A stretch of 64,000 nucleotides of DNA from Paragonimus skrjabini miyazakii (GCA_014338405.1 JTDE01000110.1:65924-129923), one strand, 5' to 3'. Shown: positions 13,900 to 26,403, numbered from the stretch's first letter. Made by a program: numbers and translations. The notes: a model not told the origin generated them from the letters alone.

Positions 13900-14340
13900 A
13901 AGAAGTGCCCACTGACAGTGGCTTTTTTAGGAGTAAGAATGGTCACGTGCACTCATGCTGTTATGAGGTTGGTGGATAGTTTGTCTAGAACGGTCGTTCT
14001 TGTATGCGTGTGTGTGATACCGCTGAAATCAGCGGCGCTCGATCAACCTGGAAAAAAGGGAATCATATTCACATTACTTCTTTGTGGGCTTCAACATTTT
14101 AAATCATGGTATGTCCAAAGTTTGGTAACCTACAGTCAAAAGAACAAGTAGTGGTTTACTTAAAAGTTTATTGCGCACCGCGTGACGAAATAGTCTAAGT
14201 ACACTTACCTTCCTTGTTTGACTGAAGGAATTTGTACACGAAGTTAGTGTTGTAGTCGAGTCGGATTCAATCTGTATACGCTCAAATAGTTTTGGTTACG
14301 CCTTACTTGTATACACGAGGTTATTGTTATTTGGCACTGA
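13900..14340 (-). repeat. Right (5') LTR of the gypsy relic, diverged
   Basis: Counterpart of 10200-10480 in the same orientation, lying upstream of the minus-strand coding remains. It is longer than the left copy; the excess lies mainly at 13960-14090 and suggests an insertion here or a deletion in the other LTR. The inner edge is uncertain. Confidence 0.55.
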
Positions 14341-14344
14341 ACAG

Positions 14345-15055
14345 TTGACAAGAAAGTCCGGCATCATTAATTTTTTGTATTCACTGTTATATTCAACATA
14401 CTTGGACCGTTCCTTAGTAGACAAATGCACTTTGAAGACAAACGATCAGAGGTTTAAATTGAACTAATTTATTCGATGACTGGATTGATAAATTTGCTGT
14501 GATATCTTGATTTTCGAGGCCTCTACGAATATTTATACTGCAGAATAGAATTTAAACAAAGGAGATGAACATTAATAATGTAGACTGGAATTATGCTTTC
14601 AATGAAATACTTGGACAGATTTATTGATGCAACCTGAGTTGCAAACCACTGCCCACTTTAGATACTGCCGAGTTACTATAAATGAACAGCCAACCATATT
14701 TGTTTAAGGGTAATGTACCAATAAACTTATTGCGACCGATCATTTCAAAGTACTAATTCAACCATACTCCACTCAAAGTCAACTTTGTAGTGGTCAGCAT
14801 GGTCGTTTCTTGATACTGTGGGCCAAAATTCAAAGCTTACAGTTGCAAGGCTCTAAGTGGAGGGCAAAACTAAAGTCTGATATTTCTGTTGAAAAAGTAC
14901 CTATTTGTAAACCCAGCTAGATTTGGAATGTGAATGATGTTCAGTTTATCTGAACGAAATTCCCTACTACTTCAAGTAAAATGGTATCTTGTGTTATATT
15001 TGAGTTGCCAACAGACAATACACATTTTACTGAAAACAATGAGAAGACATATATC
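14345..15055. other. No gene recognised
   Basis: AT-rich sequence between the gypsy LTR and the next Penelope-like relic. Nothing recognisable seen. Confidence 0.45.
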
Positions 15056-15059
15056 GTGT

Positions 15060-15100
15060 GATGTTAACATTTCGATCTACTCTCATCAGTCATCAGTCGC
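15060..15100 (-). ncRNA. Hammerhead ribozyme remnant in the PLE terminal repeat
   Basis: Read on the minus strand: GCGA (stem I, 15100-15097), a 7-base duplication of CTGATGA spanning 15096-15083, a degenerate stem II, GAAA at 15074-15071 and palindromic stem III ATGTTAACAT followed by C at 15060. The repeated core motif would disrupt folding. The bases after the predicted cut do not pair with GCGA, so the downstream stem I strand is absent. Almost certainly inactive, but clearly derived from the same ribozyme as the copies at 25.2 and 26.4 kb. Confidence 0.75.
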
Positions 15101-15570
15101 CAACGTAAAACCAGACTGGACATAGCAAAAACAGTTAATAAAACCAACCACATAGTTTTGAGGTTTCTCCCGCTAGTAGTGCAATCAATTCCACAGCAAG
15201 AAGACTGACTGCATCAGCGTCTTTTGTGCACATAAAACTGGCCAATGTTGTCTGATTAGCATTGTCTCACTAATCGTTAGCAGTTTCGGGTTGAGATTAC
15301 TTAACAATATCTTGAACGATTTTACAGGGTCAACTAGGGGACCGGTTGCAAAGATGTGTTTAGCAATCGATGGGGCTCGGTTTTTCGAGCTTGTTACACT
15401 CAGCAGGTCGTTTTTTGCTTGTGAAGTTGACAATCACTTAAGTGTGTGTGGTCCGTCATACGCTAATGCCCTACCTATGTAAACATCATTGCAACTGCAA
15501 TTGAACTGGTATATTACGTGGGAGACAGATTGATCGGTTGAGTGCGTGTCACCGCTATGAAAAGCCAAAC
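15060..15570 (-). pseudogene. 3' portion of a Penelope-like element (GIY-YIG nuclease and C-terminus)
   Basis: A minus-strand relic homologous to 25224-25760. Near 15540-15465 the translation reads SVSHVIYQFNCSCNDVYIGR, matching the GIY-YIG start of the other copy (SVSHVLYQFTC then DIYIGRT). The frame at 15433-15185 gives the C-terminal part: SIAKHIFATGP, SFKILLSNLNPKLLTISETM and LCAQKTL align with SIARHLMITGH, SFKILLCHQNPKLLAFSEAM and LCAQKWV. About 60 residues between these blocks are missing and frames are shifted. The element ends at a hammerhead-like motif at 15100-15060. Confidence 0.85.
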
Positions 15571-15599
15571 CACTGGTGCTTAACAGGATACGCAGTTGG

Positions 15600-18500
15600 G
15601 TGGCTCGGTAGTTGCGTTACAAAACCGACGTCAATTTGTAACTAATGTTCCTGGTCAAAGAATGTTTATATTTAACTTTGAACAATATAAATATTGGAGA
15701 ATGTCCGTAGTGTTCGGGATTCCACTGCAGTACTGTAGTGATCAGTTGTATGTGTATGGTCTGAAATTTGTACATTTGGAAACAGTTGAAAATGCGAAAT
15801 TCCTTAACTCATACACGGTTAGACAGTAGTAAGCGTTCAGTTGACGATCTTCTGAAAGCAGCGTCTTCTGCGCAAGTTGAAATCGTTTCTGCGAAAAAAA
15901 GGTGGATGTTGAAGCAATATCATTCTGATGTGGTTGATTTCTACTAACCTGAATTGAACCGTTCGTTTTAATCTCGTGATGGATCTCATTAACTGACCCT
16001 TATAATTTATGCCGTGGCTAGTTTACGTTTTCAAATTAACTGAAACCGACATTTTGGTGTTCAGACATTGAATACTTTACCTGCCCTTCGGCTGGGGTGG
16101 GTCGGATTATTTTTGTGTGTCCCGGAAATTATGGATGTCTGGAGCTTCACAACTAAGCATTTTCATGAAAGTCGTCTACGTCAATAGTCATTAGATCATA
16201 TAACATACTGAAGAACGCAACGCTGTCGGAAAATCACCTTGTAGGATGTTTCGTCTACTACGACCATTGATCGTCAAGGCGAAGTTACAAACACATGATT
16301 ACCTAACTGAGACACATTAATAAGACTGTCTGCATTTTTTGTTTACAACAGAATGTCTGGCAGTTACCGAAAAATAACTGGGACTTCCAATTCGGTGTTT
16401 TGTTTCCTGCCATTTGTCCATTACAGTTCTTTCTACTGATTATCTGCTCGAAAGGATGTGTCAGCGGTAATTACGTGAGCAAATGTACAGGCTGCTGAAC
16501 TAATCAAGTGGATTTCCCGAGGTTATTAACCTCAGAGTTTTGGCACGCAAGGACAGGCACTTTATTCAGTTGGAGACATATCATTGTTGAAATAACTTAA
16601 AAGTGACTTAGTCGTAATGTATCACGCATCTTCTGAAGCGCACAAGAAAGTTTGTGTCAATACGCGGATTCTACAGCGTAATGGTAAATAGTGTATGAGA
16701 CGAAAGCACCCGGTGTCCGCTGTGAAAAATTCGTTCTGATGCTATCAATCTGTCTTCCGTTTGGTTACACTTAACTATGTATTTAAATTCACCACAACGT
16801 GGTACGGAATGAACCTATAAAAATACAGTAAAGGTAACACTATACGGTTGATCACAATTAGCTCAACGAGCGCCCGAATCAATGAAAGGCTTACATACAG
16901 AAGATAATGCCAGTGAGTAACGATTAACTGATGGATAACTAGATGTATAAACATGCGAAACAGATAAAATTGATTTCACACTGGAGCCGCTCATTTGATT
17001 GATCATCTAGTCGCAATTTTGTTACAATAAATATTAAACATAGTAATGTGAATTTCATAGATAAAAATAAAATTTCAATATCCTTGCTTTTCTATATTTG
17101 AATAATGTACTTCAGAGGCATCTTAGGTTTGTATCTTCTGATCAATCAATATAATTTGCTGCTTATCTGTATTTCGTGTGTCAATTGAAAAGGCAAAATC
17201 CGTGACTACGAAGAAGGTTAACCAACTAGTTGACCGGACTTGATTTGAATGTTCATACCCTTGGCTACTTCGTCTATCTACTTAACTGAGTCCGTTTAGG
17301 TCGAACCCGATGGGTTGTAGATTAAAAACTATCCTGGTGTATTTTCTCTGATTGTAGTGCATTTGATAAAACGACCGATAGGCTAATATTAGCAACTAAA
17401 AAAACTTTAATTTAACTGTATAGCATGTAAACGATTAGTTAGACAATGTAGCAACTGTTCTTTTGTATTTTCAGGGAATATTACATTTTACTCTGGCTTT
17501 GAATATTCTGGTTGCTGCAAACCATTACATTCAATCCCGATTTACATGATACGTGTCATTTATGCGGCTATAGGCTGTCTAACAGCATAAGAGGAGATGC
17601 TCATACGGATAACAATTAAACTGTAAACCTCGTTTAGCAAATCATGTTTTAGCAGCATTGATCATATTTAGCAGATCTTAACAAGGTGCGTGGCCTCGAT
17701 ATTATCTGTAAAAATGTCTTGTGTGAAAATTTCAACAATGAAGTCCAACAAAAGTTCCTCTGCTGCCGCAGATGAAAACAGACAAAATCGTGGTCAATAC
17801 AGTTTCTTGAAAAAATCAATTGCTTTTTCGGGTAAACTAAGCGCAAACAAAATCCTGTGCATGAGATAACGTGCAGTTACTTTTTGGACGCTGGTGCAAC
17901 ACAATTTTCATAGGTTATATAATTTTATGTACGAATACAGTTTATTATACTTAAGCACAAATCCCGTTTTTGCTGATGAGTATCTAAAATGTCCCCCCAG
18001 GCATTGAATCTGGGGTGCTTGATAAAAGCTTCAGAAACTCAACACTGGATTCAGTTTATCGTTTATGATTATCCTTATGTGAATGACAAACATCGGTTTC
18101 CATATTGATAAAAGATGATTTGTGAAATGTCTCTCTAGTCGATTTTCAACTTTCCCTGTTATTTGTAAGTTCACACTTATAGTCTGTGATTTTTATCCTA
18201 ATTGCTATATTCAGGGCCTCCTTAGTCACGCAGCTGACACTTGCTGCTCTGATAGATGTGCATCATAAATGCGAACGTTTGATAAATCACATCTGCTTCT
18301 TCTATTTTTGCATAAGTTATTTGCAGTTTTTATGGATTTATGTTTCTTTTCTTCAGAAGTCGTCCCTACTCACGCTTCCTTTTTGATATCCTAACCTAGG
18401 TTCAGAGCTTAATTTCACGAATATCTGGAAGCTTCTATTACGTGGAACGTCGTTTTCGAAAGATTTCATTGTGAAGAAAGTAAATTGCTTATTCTACTTC

Positions 18501-21500
18501 CTAGTTACTTTCCTAATTGTGTGATCACGGGAATCAGTTAGGTTACCCAAAATGCCCAAGATAACTTGACTATGGACTTGGAAAAAAAGTAAATCAGCTG
18601 GAGCAATTGAATGAAAGTTAATTTGATCAGTAACATTTTTGGATGACAGACTTTACAGGCGATTATGTAATAGTACTTACCCGTTTAATTAAAGACTTTT
18701 GTATGATTGACTCAGGCGACTTTGAATATCATCCATGGCGAACAACGAAAAAGCATCAAGTAACTAAAATGATGTCAAGTATCGAACTTTTGGCCACATT
18801 TTTTGAATATCTAATTGTCCTAAAATCATGCAGATTCTTTATCGGCTTCAGTTTCGAATGCAAGAGCTGTTGTTTAATGTTTATTATCGTAACTGACAAT
18901 CAGTATCCTAGCTATTTACCTGTCTTTTACCGATACACGAGAAATGCTTATGCCTTGAAACTGTGTAGTCAATAACGATTGTTTTATTTTCGTAAGACTA
19001 GAGAAAATCTACATATATTTGCACCGTTTCAACTTACTTCCCTTAAAAGAGTGCTTTCCTATGGCAAATGTCAATAGAAGTTGCTGATGGCAATGTGGAT
19101 ATCGTTGGTATTGAGCTGCACTCCGATGTAGCAACACACTATGCGCTTCATATAAGGCCATCTGTACTAATATAGTTACTTTGTGTTCAATAAAGCAGTT
19201 TTTTTAACCTAGACAATAATTCTTTAGGAAGTAGTTAGAAGTTGGTAGAGGGCTGCTTTGTCGAGAAAGTGGGCAATTTGACACTTATTTTTGAAGTCCA
19301 CAGAGAATATCCAGACAAGCAGCATGAAGAAATTTTTCCCAGATTTGGTAGTCTCTTGATTACACACATTCAATTCCCACAGTAATTTTCAGCAGTTAGA
19401 ATATAATGGGTGTTCTCGTTGAGGTTATATCCAGATTTAGAATTCATCGCAGAAATTTTGGTTACAGTGAGTACTATATGAAAACTAGTTAGAAGTGTGA
19501 GAAAATGTTGAGGCGTTTTACTTCGACCATTCTATTTGCGTTGTAATATCAGACCAAAGTTCAACCTTTGGATATGAGAATTCAATACTGTTTTGTTTTC
19601 TGATCTGATGTAGACCAGCCGGTCAATCGCATTAGTTACCCTGCATTTATTTCGCCCTATGTTTGATTGTACTACCGGACGTTTTATTCACACTGTTTTG
19701 ACTTCAGTGTTAACAATTCATATGCAAAGTCGAAAAAGCGACTGTTATACGTCCCTGTAACGGACGGGGTAATGAGCTGACGTTTTGCAATCACTGCTGT
19801 GGATTGCAAATCATATATCCTCTGGAAACTGTAATTAGTAGTAATTGAACTTTCTCATCTTTGCACGATTGAACGCCTCAGCTGTTGTCGTTAACCAGGA
19901 AGGCCTGTCCGATCTTCATGATTATGTATAATCTAAGTGCCACCACTAATCAACGGGTTGTTGCCATCATTGAGATAGGTGACGGTTATTCAGTTTGACA
20001 GTCGAAGAACTGAGTTATGCGTTAGTTAATTTGCGTCCTTAATCATCTTCACAAAAACCGTGGGTCTCATGTGTTTTCTACCAAGTACCACTCACCTTAC
20101 TGTTACAACCCGTGGACAGTAAGATCATATATAGAATAATGTTCGCGACAGAAGAGTACATTTTAGCATTCCATTTTCTTCATTGTACAGCTGATTTACA
20201 CTTATCTGAGCCCTGTATCATTTGAAATATATAGAATTTGATTTCGGTCAGCTTGTGTTCAAGGTTTGGTGACTGTCCTGACGAAAATGAAATGGTATAC
20301 AATCGTAAGTTTGATATTACTGTGAAGTGAATGACTCCACTGGTTCTTCATTTCCAGCAATAATGACTCAGGTGTTTGTCTTATTAAATCCTATTAGGAA
20401 TTTGACAAGAACAGCAAAAGGTAGTATTGTGTGTCTGGCAGGATTCCGCTACATCCTGAAAAACGCGCGTCATACTTAAGGGTAACTGCTATATATTTCC
20501 ATGTCTCTTACCCATTGATTTATCTGTCAATATGTTTATGTTCTGGTTGAACCCCCATGCTACAAACAAACTGTCCGACCAGCTGCGCCTAGCTACTGTA
20601 TCCCTTGATGATACTAAACAGGAAATTTGTCGTGCATGCATAAACCACCGGAAACAACAAGGTATATCCATGCATGCACGAAGAGATCAACCATATCCCG
20701 TCACCGTACTGAGCGAATTCTTTTGCGGTATCATTGCGGTTGTTTGTGATGATCGGTTGTCAGTGTCTTTCCAGTATGCGGTAAGTTGTGAAAAACAAAG
20801 TCAATGATAAACAAAAGTGTTTGTCACTGCACAACTTTTGTAAATTACTATCTAATTCGAAGCGATGCATGGAAGATCTGTTTTGAATCATGATAAGAAT
20901 TGTATGCAGCGGTTAGGCAGACTTGAACATTTTGTGTAACTATCATTTTTCGACAATTTGCGTGAAAGTTGAAAAATATATCTCTAATGCTGATTACGTG
21001 ATATGTTGCCAAGGATTTAGGTTGTGTTGCTGACTGAAATACATCGAAAGTTTAACCTTTCGTCTATGCAGTCAGCTACAGAATATATTTGATCGTTTGA
21101 TCACCTGATTGCCCATCCGTTCTGCCGATACAGCTGGTAAAACATTCTGTTCCAACTTGGCAACCCTGTTAGACTGGATACACCTTACGCATTCATGTTG
21201 TTAGATACTTTCGTAAAAACAGTCTACGTGGTAATTTATTGAATTTGATGTTGTGCAACGTTTCAGACCACGATTAAGGGCTGCCTAATGGATGGGTGAA
21301 TTGCTGGCTGTATATTTATGTATGGAAGCTTTTGTGTATCAGTGCTGAGGCCGCCTCAAGTTGAACGGTTACAGTTGTAAAGGCTGTCTTAGGGGGAAAA
21401 CCCTTGCCATTTGTTGATTGTGCTTTTCGACGTAGGAACAGATACCGAAAAGTTGCTTCGACATTGCAGAAATGTTAGTGGCAAATACTGTCTCTGATTT

Positions 21501-22850
21501 ATGGCGGTGTTTTGTGACTGATGTTGTATGCAAATGATTCTTATCAGCTTAGACATCGGTTCTCAATAATTAGTGTTGAATAACAAGAATTTGTGTCTGG
21601 GCAAATTTGTAGACACTTCCTTCTTGGAGGGCATGCATGATTATAGCTTTGGGTAGACGGCATTCTGTGACATTCCGATTCATTCGGGATTATACATGAC
21701 GTAACTTGCATGCTAATGACGATGATGACGCACTAGTAACAGCGTAAAGAATTGCTCATAGCTAAAGTAAATAGTACAGGAAAAAACAAGGGCTGTGCGG
21801 TCGGTTTCATCTGTTTTGAGCTAGGGATAGTCTCAGTGATGTTGGTAACAGTCACTGTTCGCGTTAAGAACCAAAGCACATATCCGCCATACTTCTGGCT
21901 TTGTGAGAACTGTTTGTGATGGAGATTATTCATATGGTTTTTGTGCAACCTCTTCAATTACCGTGAGGGTGGTAAATATTCACGTGCGCTGTGTTATTAT
22001 GGGCACAAAAGAGCGGTTTTGACATTCCACACTGTCCATCCTCAAGCTGAGCGTCTTTGTTTGTAAGTTGATGGATCGTCCACTAACAAATCCTTTATGT
22101 TATTGTTATCTGATGTTGAAGTTTAAAGTAAAACGGAGCCAATCATGGTGACAATCATGAACTATCACGCAGTTACCATTTCATGCCATCGCCGTGAAAC
22201 CCAGTGTAATACTTAACAACCTGTAGTAGATTGTGTCCATCCATATTAACGGGATAAGGGCAAGTTAGCCAACGATGAAAATCGTTTATTGTACTTAAAC
22301 TGGGTGTTACATGTATAAATGGTCTATTCTTTTGGGCGAATATCCATGTTCTAGAATGTTTCCAGACAGTCATGTGCAGGGCAGATACCACTTGATATTC
22401 AGTTGTGTGAGAAAGGTTTATATAGCTCTTGGCCACCATGCCGTTATTAGCAGCCACATCAAACAATGCACTGTGCGGCAGACTGTCCGCAGGTACACAG
22501 AGTGTGTCAGCCAACTAGCAAAAGTTGCGTTTTCTCTATCTCGGTTATCTGTCGCTAAGTTGCACTTTTCATCACTACAAATCAACAAACTGCTGCATTG
22601 CTCACAAAGTCAGCTCATTTGATAAACGTTAACTTGCGGAGGTAACGGTGGTCAGATAGCAACAGTCCAGAGAGAACGGGTCGCACACACTACAAACTAC
22701 GTCTTTACTTTCCATGCGAAGTCACAAATGACGCTGCTCAACAATTGTTTTCTCATGGTCTCCTGATCTGCAAAGTTATGACACTGAGGTGACACTACCT
22801 AGGAGGGCGAAGCAATTGACAGTGTTGAGTAGACTATTTGCGATTGGCCG
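15600..22850. other. Long stretch without a recognised gene
   Basis: AT-rich, intron-like or intergenic. Apart from the candidate exon at 20532-20780, the only coding hint is after TTTTGTATTTTCAG (ending about 17474), where one frame stays open for 37 codons to a TAA; I do not recognise it. The minus-strand 113-codon frame at 22514-22173 has no family resemblance that I can see. Confidence 0.4.
20532..20780 (+). CDS. Candidate exon, unknown protein
   Basis: An ATG-initiated frame of 83 codons ends exactly at a strong donor, GCG followed by GTAAGT at 20781. The peptide is hydrophilic then mixed (it includes KLSDQLRLATVSLDD and DDRLSVSFQYA), and codon use is less AT-biased than the flanks. No convincing acceptor precedes the ATG, so it would be a first coding exon or have an acceptor inside the frame (for example CCGACCAG near 20582). 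I recognise no domain. It could be a chance frame meeting a chance donor. Confidence 0.3.
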
Positions 22851-22859
22851 TATTATTCA

Positions 22860-23440
22860 CTTAATTGAACGTAATCTGATTGTTCTCTGTACATATAGTA
22901 AGTAGAACCATACAGTCGGCATACTCACCGCTGATCAGTTTGTTAACTGTCGAAAGCCCAACTTGTGAGAGCCTTCGGGCGTACCATCTAAAACATCAGC
23001 CATCATATAGTTGAATGGGATCTAAGAGATCGCAAACTCCTGACGAATACAGATTGAAATGAAGAACGCTGGGCACAGCTGCCCAAAAATTTGCACTCTG
23101 AGCTGTGATTAGGCCTACAAAGACTAACAGACTGACTTTCTCCACTAGGACCCCTCGCTAGTGGACACGGCATTAAAAGACAGGTTCAGCAACTGGAATC
23201 AAAGCAGTCTTTAGATCCAAAAATACAGCGATGGTTGGCTGAGGGATGAATAGTAGAGTTTTCAGAATCTGTCGCAAAGGGAAGTTATGGCTGACATAAT
23301 TACCTTTGAACTCATATAGTTTTATTCAACACTGAGTATAGTTTGTGATTGGAAATTGTAGATTGTAGTCCTGCTGACTGGTATTCCTGTCTTTTTTGTT
23401 GGATGGAAATCCTCTTTCTATCCGGCACAAATACTCAAAA
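22860..23440 (-). pseudogene. RTE/SR2-like non-LTR reverse transcriptase relic
   Basis: On the minus strand near 23285-23185 the frame reads LRQILKTLLFIPQPTIAVFL and then DLKTAL, matching the LRQxLExR and PTIAVFLDxKAAFDS block (motif A) of RTE-type elements such as schistosome SR2. Downstream, YSSGVCDLLDP (about 23045) stands for SSGVRQGCPLSP (motif B), and EYADCMV (about 22925) for EYADDIV (motif C). The catalytic DD is therefore DC here, and stops and frameshifts are frequent. Upstream, a KKxRNTSQQDYN segment corresponds to the KKG...NYRGISL region. Inactive fragment. Confidence 0.8.
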
Positions 23441-23449
23441 AATGCGCCA

Positions 23450-24870
23450 CTTGTGCTGATATTCTGCACCTAAATTTTAAGTTGCATCTACCAACTAATT
23501 GGAGCTGTGTTTTGACAACTTCTGTAAGAAACAAAATCAATCAGAGCAGTGACTAAGCGAGAACAACGCGGCTTTGAAAGCTATTCACATCATTAACGCA
23601 GATTCTTTGGTTGATTCAGTGATATATGTTACTTTACCATTATAAAAGAAAATGTCGGAAACTTTTAGCTGCCAAGGACGTCTTTACAAATTATAGACCA
23701 CGCCTCTGGGTTCAAAGCTGTTAACCTTGTCAACACGAATATCAATCTATTCACTCCATTTTTATGGAACGCGTTTCGTCTAGTCGTTCTCCCTATTATT
23801 ATGCATTCAATATATAAATTTTTATGTAGGAAAGAAACGACAATGACGAGCTCTTGCAACGACATTGCGTTTACCTCGTTAATAAACCGGATACAACACG
23901 ATAACCGTCACCTTGTGGTTCCTCAAGTTTCGAACTGTTTGATGGAAGTTCTTTTTCATTCATGTACACAGTCAGTTGCAAAGTTCCTTCAAAACTGCAA
24001 ACCTTAATCCCCGATCGCTTTTTAGCATCGCTTTTCAAAATTCCCTAATACTTTCTGACTACGGTAGTCAATCATGAAATGATAGTTCCCGTTTAACAAA
24101 GAAAGTTTCCTCAAATGTTTCATAGAGATCCCATAGAAAGCCTCCAAACTACATACGGTACAATTCTGGTCTCATAGCGTGCTAAGCAAGAGTAACCATC
24201 ACTATACTATGGGCACTGTCTTACTGCAACGCAATCTACTCTATTGGCTACTATTTAAAAATACTCAAGGTTCACCAATAAAACCAAGGTACTGTTAATC
24301 CTTCTATGTTTGAAATCATTGATCACAACCTATTGATCATTACTTCTTCGTTGCACACAGGTGACTTCTAAAACTTTTTAAAAGTCGTATGTATTTTATC
24401 ACCATATCTAATTATTTCAGACTTACCGGTGGGGATATGCAATAAAACTGGCGAAAGTGGTCTAGAATGTTAAGTCGTCATTGTCTGGTAGAATTTCAGA
24501 AATCTGAACGTTGTGCCCTATTTCCGTTACTTTTCATTTTCGCAACCATAAAAAGTGTAGTGCTATGAAATAATAATGGAAAATTTCGCTAAATCTTCGT
24601 AAATAAAAGTCAAACTCTACTTAAGTTAGTGCTCTGGGTGGCTTATGTTAACCACATTTTAGAAGTTATCTTACACGCTAATCCATATTCATACGGTCGG
24701 AATGAAAGATACATAGCAAGCATTAATTGTGCCTAGGAATTTGTTTACATAAACATTCGGAAGTTTGACGCCTTTTAGTTTGTTTCACGTAGAAGAATTT
24801 AACCGGTATTATTGGTCTAATTTCCCAATATAGCGGTGAACTTAACAAAGGGGATCGGAAGTAAATAAGA
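23450..24870. other. No gene recognised
   Basis: AT-rich sequence lying between the RTE-like relic and the composite repeat. No motif recognised on either strand. Confidence 0.4.
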
Positions 24871-24874
24871 TCTT

Positions 24875-25223
24875 TATTGGACTGTTCATACGTTTATAGG
24901 TGGTTACAGAAGGGTAAAAGATCTTTGCATATGCGTTACTGTCTCTGTGCCGGTTAACTGAAAATTGTGTTGGACGGTTTAAGTTCAAGTTCGTGTGTGA
25001 TCTATCTTTTGGCAGAAAAGATGGACAAGCTGTAAGAAAATAATCATTCATCAAACTGCCACGCATGGCATTAATAACAAATAAGAGAAATCTGAAGAAT
25101 CACTCAAAATCAAGTCACCATGACGATCGACACATTTATCCTACCGGATATTGAGAGGTTGATAAATAATCGTCCTAAAATTGAGCGGCGGGTGGCGCTC
25201 AAACTGTAACACAACGTGGATAT
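24875..25223. repeat. Composite repeat, left part (blocks W' and X)
   Basis: Block W' (about 24885-24995) resembles the CR1 3' flank at 26800-26890 in the same orientation, sharing AAAAGATSTTTGCATAT-like and TGTGTTGGACRGTT words. Block X (about 25003-25223) is a clear reverse-complement match to 42400-42640: TTTTGGCAGAAAAGATGG, CATCAAACTGCCA, CCGGATATTGAGA, AATTGAGCGGCG and ACAACGTGGATAT all recur in order. At 25223 the match is interrupted by the PLE insertion and resumes at 26432. Confidence 0.8.
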
Positions 25224-25253
25224 GGTAACATTTCGTTTACTCTCATCAGTCGC
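25221..25253 (-). ncRNA. Hammerhead ribozyme in the PLE 3' terminal repeat, cut off at its cleavage site
   Basis: Minus strand: GCGA (25253-25250), core CTGATGA (25249-25243), stem II region GAGTAAAC (25242-25235), GAAA (25234-25231), stem III ATG-loop-CAT, then A at 25221. The next base would follow the cleavage bond, but there the sequence is flanking repeat DNA (TCCACG), which does not complete stem I. All invariant core bases are present. The element therefore ends at the position of ribozyme cleavage. Confidence 0.85.
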
Positions 25254-25323
25254 AAAAGTAAAACATGCAATTTATATATGACAGACAATTAGAGATAGAC
25301 AGGGTATGGACACGCATACAATC
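25221..25323. repeat. Left arm of PLE inverted repeat
   Basis: Reverse complement of 26301-26403, 101 of 103 positions equal in an ungapped hand alignment. The outer end coincides with the hammerhead cleavage position on the minus strand. Confidence 0.93.
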
Positions 25324-25341
25324 ACACCACGTATTATGTCA

Positions 25342-26300
25342 TCACCACCACGGCAACCCTATAGGTTGCTTCACCCACTTTTGTGCACATAGCGCCAGCT
25401 GGTGAGCTCTAATCAGCATAGCTTCACTAAAGGCCAGTAGTTTCGGGTTCTGATGACACAACAATATTTTGAAAGAGTTAAGTGGGACCACCTGGTGACC
25501 TGTTATCATGAGGTGTCTGGCAATCGATGATGCGGGGCTTCGAGTAATAGATTCATCGGTTTCCGGTTGTTGTGTCATGCGCTGTTTTAACCAGTTTGGG
25601 ACGTGTTCAGCCACACGCTGAGATAACTGTCGGTCTGTTCTGCCTATGTAAATGTCACCCCGACTGCAGGTGAACTGATAGAGAACGTGAGAGACAGAAT
25701 GGTCAGACAGACTGCGTTCGCGATTGTGTCGAGCGAGTACTTTGGTGGTTTGAACCAAGCTTAATTGGGCAGCCGCATACGTATGGGATAGGGCACACTT
25801 CAGTTTGTGCTTAATGTCGTTCGCCAGATGATCGCTATTGCATTGCAAAAATATAAATACATCTTTCTTTTGAGCTGTTTGCACTGGTCCATTGCATTTG
25901 GACGCCTTGCTGTGAATATCTATGAACTTTTCAGGATATCCGTTTGCCAACAGCGTTTTCCTCAGCATTTCTTGTTCACTCCGCAGCTTATCGGGAGTGC
26001 AAATACGACTGCCCTCTGAAATAGAGTTTTGTACAAACCCCTCTTGTATGCTATCGGGGCAAAGCTGGAGAACTGGAGATATTGTCCGCCCATGTTGCTT
26101 TGCGATGGATCGATCGCTGTAATTTTCCACCCCCACACCTAGTGATGACTACATCTAAGAATGCTAAACTGTCGTTTGATTTCTTTTCGTGAGAAAATGA
26201 TAGATTCGGGTGAATAGATCTAAGAAGATTAAAAAATAAATCAAAATGATCAGTATCCGTGAAAATCAAAATATCGTCAACATACCGCTTGTACAATAAG
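25342..26300 (-). pseudogene. PLE reverse transcriptase C-terminus plus GIY-YIG endonuclease
   Basis: Truncated PLE polyprotein. In the frame 26359-26051 the RT begins abruptly at LLYKRYVDDILIF (catalytic motif C, YVDD intact), followed by LAFLDVVITRCGGG and a YRKxT-like IHRKATW; the first 20 residues of that frame come from the inverted terminal repeat, not from RT. A frameshift near 26100 moves coding to the frame 26136-25342. That part has ANGYPEKFIDIHSK, then SVSHVLYQFTC and DIYIGRTDRQLSQR with EHVP (GIY-YIG fold, residues about 150-180), and near the end SIARHLMITGH and LAFSEAMLIR, whose Glu fits the usual catalytic position. RT motifs A and B are missing, so it cannot reverse-transcribe. 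The nuclease part is nearly undamaged. Confidence 0.9.
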
Positions 26301-26403
26301 GATTGTATGCGTGTCCATACCCTGTCTATCTCTAATTGTCTGTCATATATAAATTGCATGTTTTACGTTTGCGACTGATGAGAGTAAACGAAATGTTAAC
26401 ATA
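26301..26403. repeat. Right arm of PLE inverted repeat
   Basis: Partner of 25221-25323. Beyond 26403 this side continues for 28 bases of post-cleavage terminal-repeat sequence (26404-26431) before the target duplication; the left side has no such sequence. Confidence 0.93.

Noticed and set aside
17475..17590. 37-codon frame after a TTTTGTATTTTCAG acceptor
   Set aside because: Short, no neighbouring exon and no recognisable sequence; kept only as a remark.
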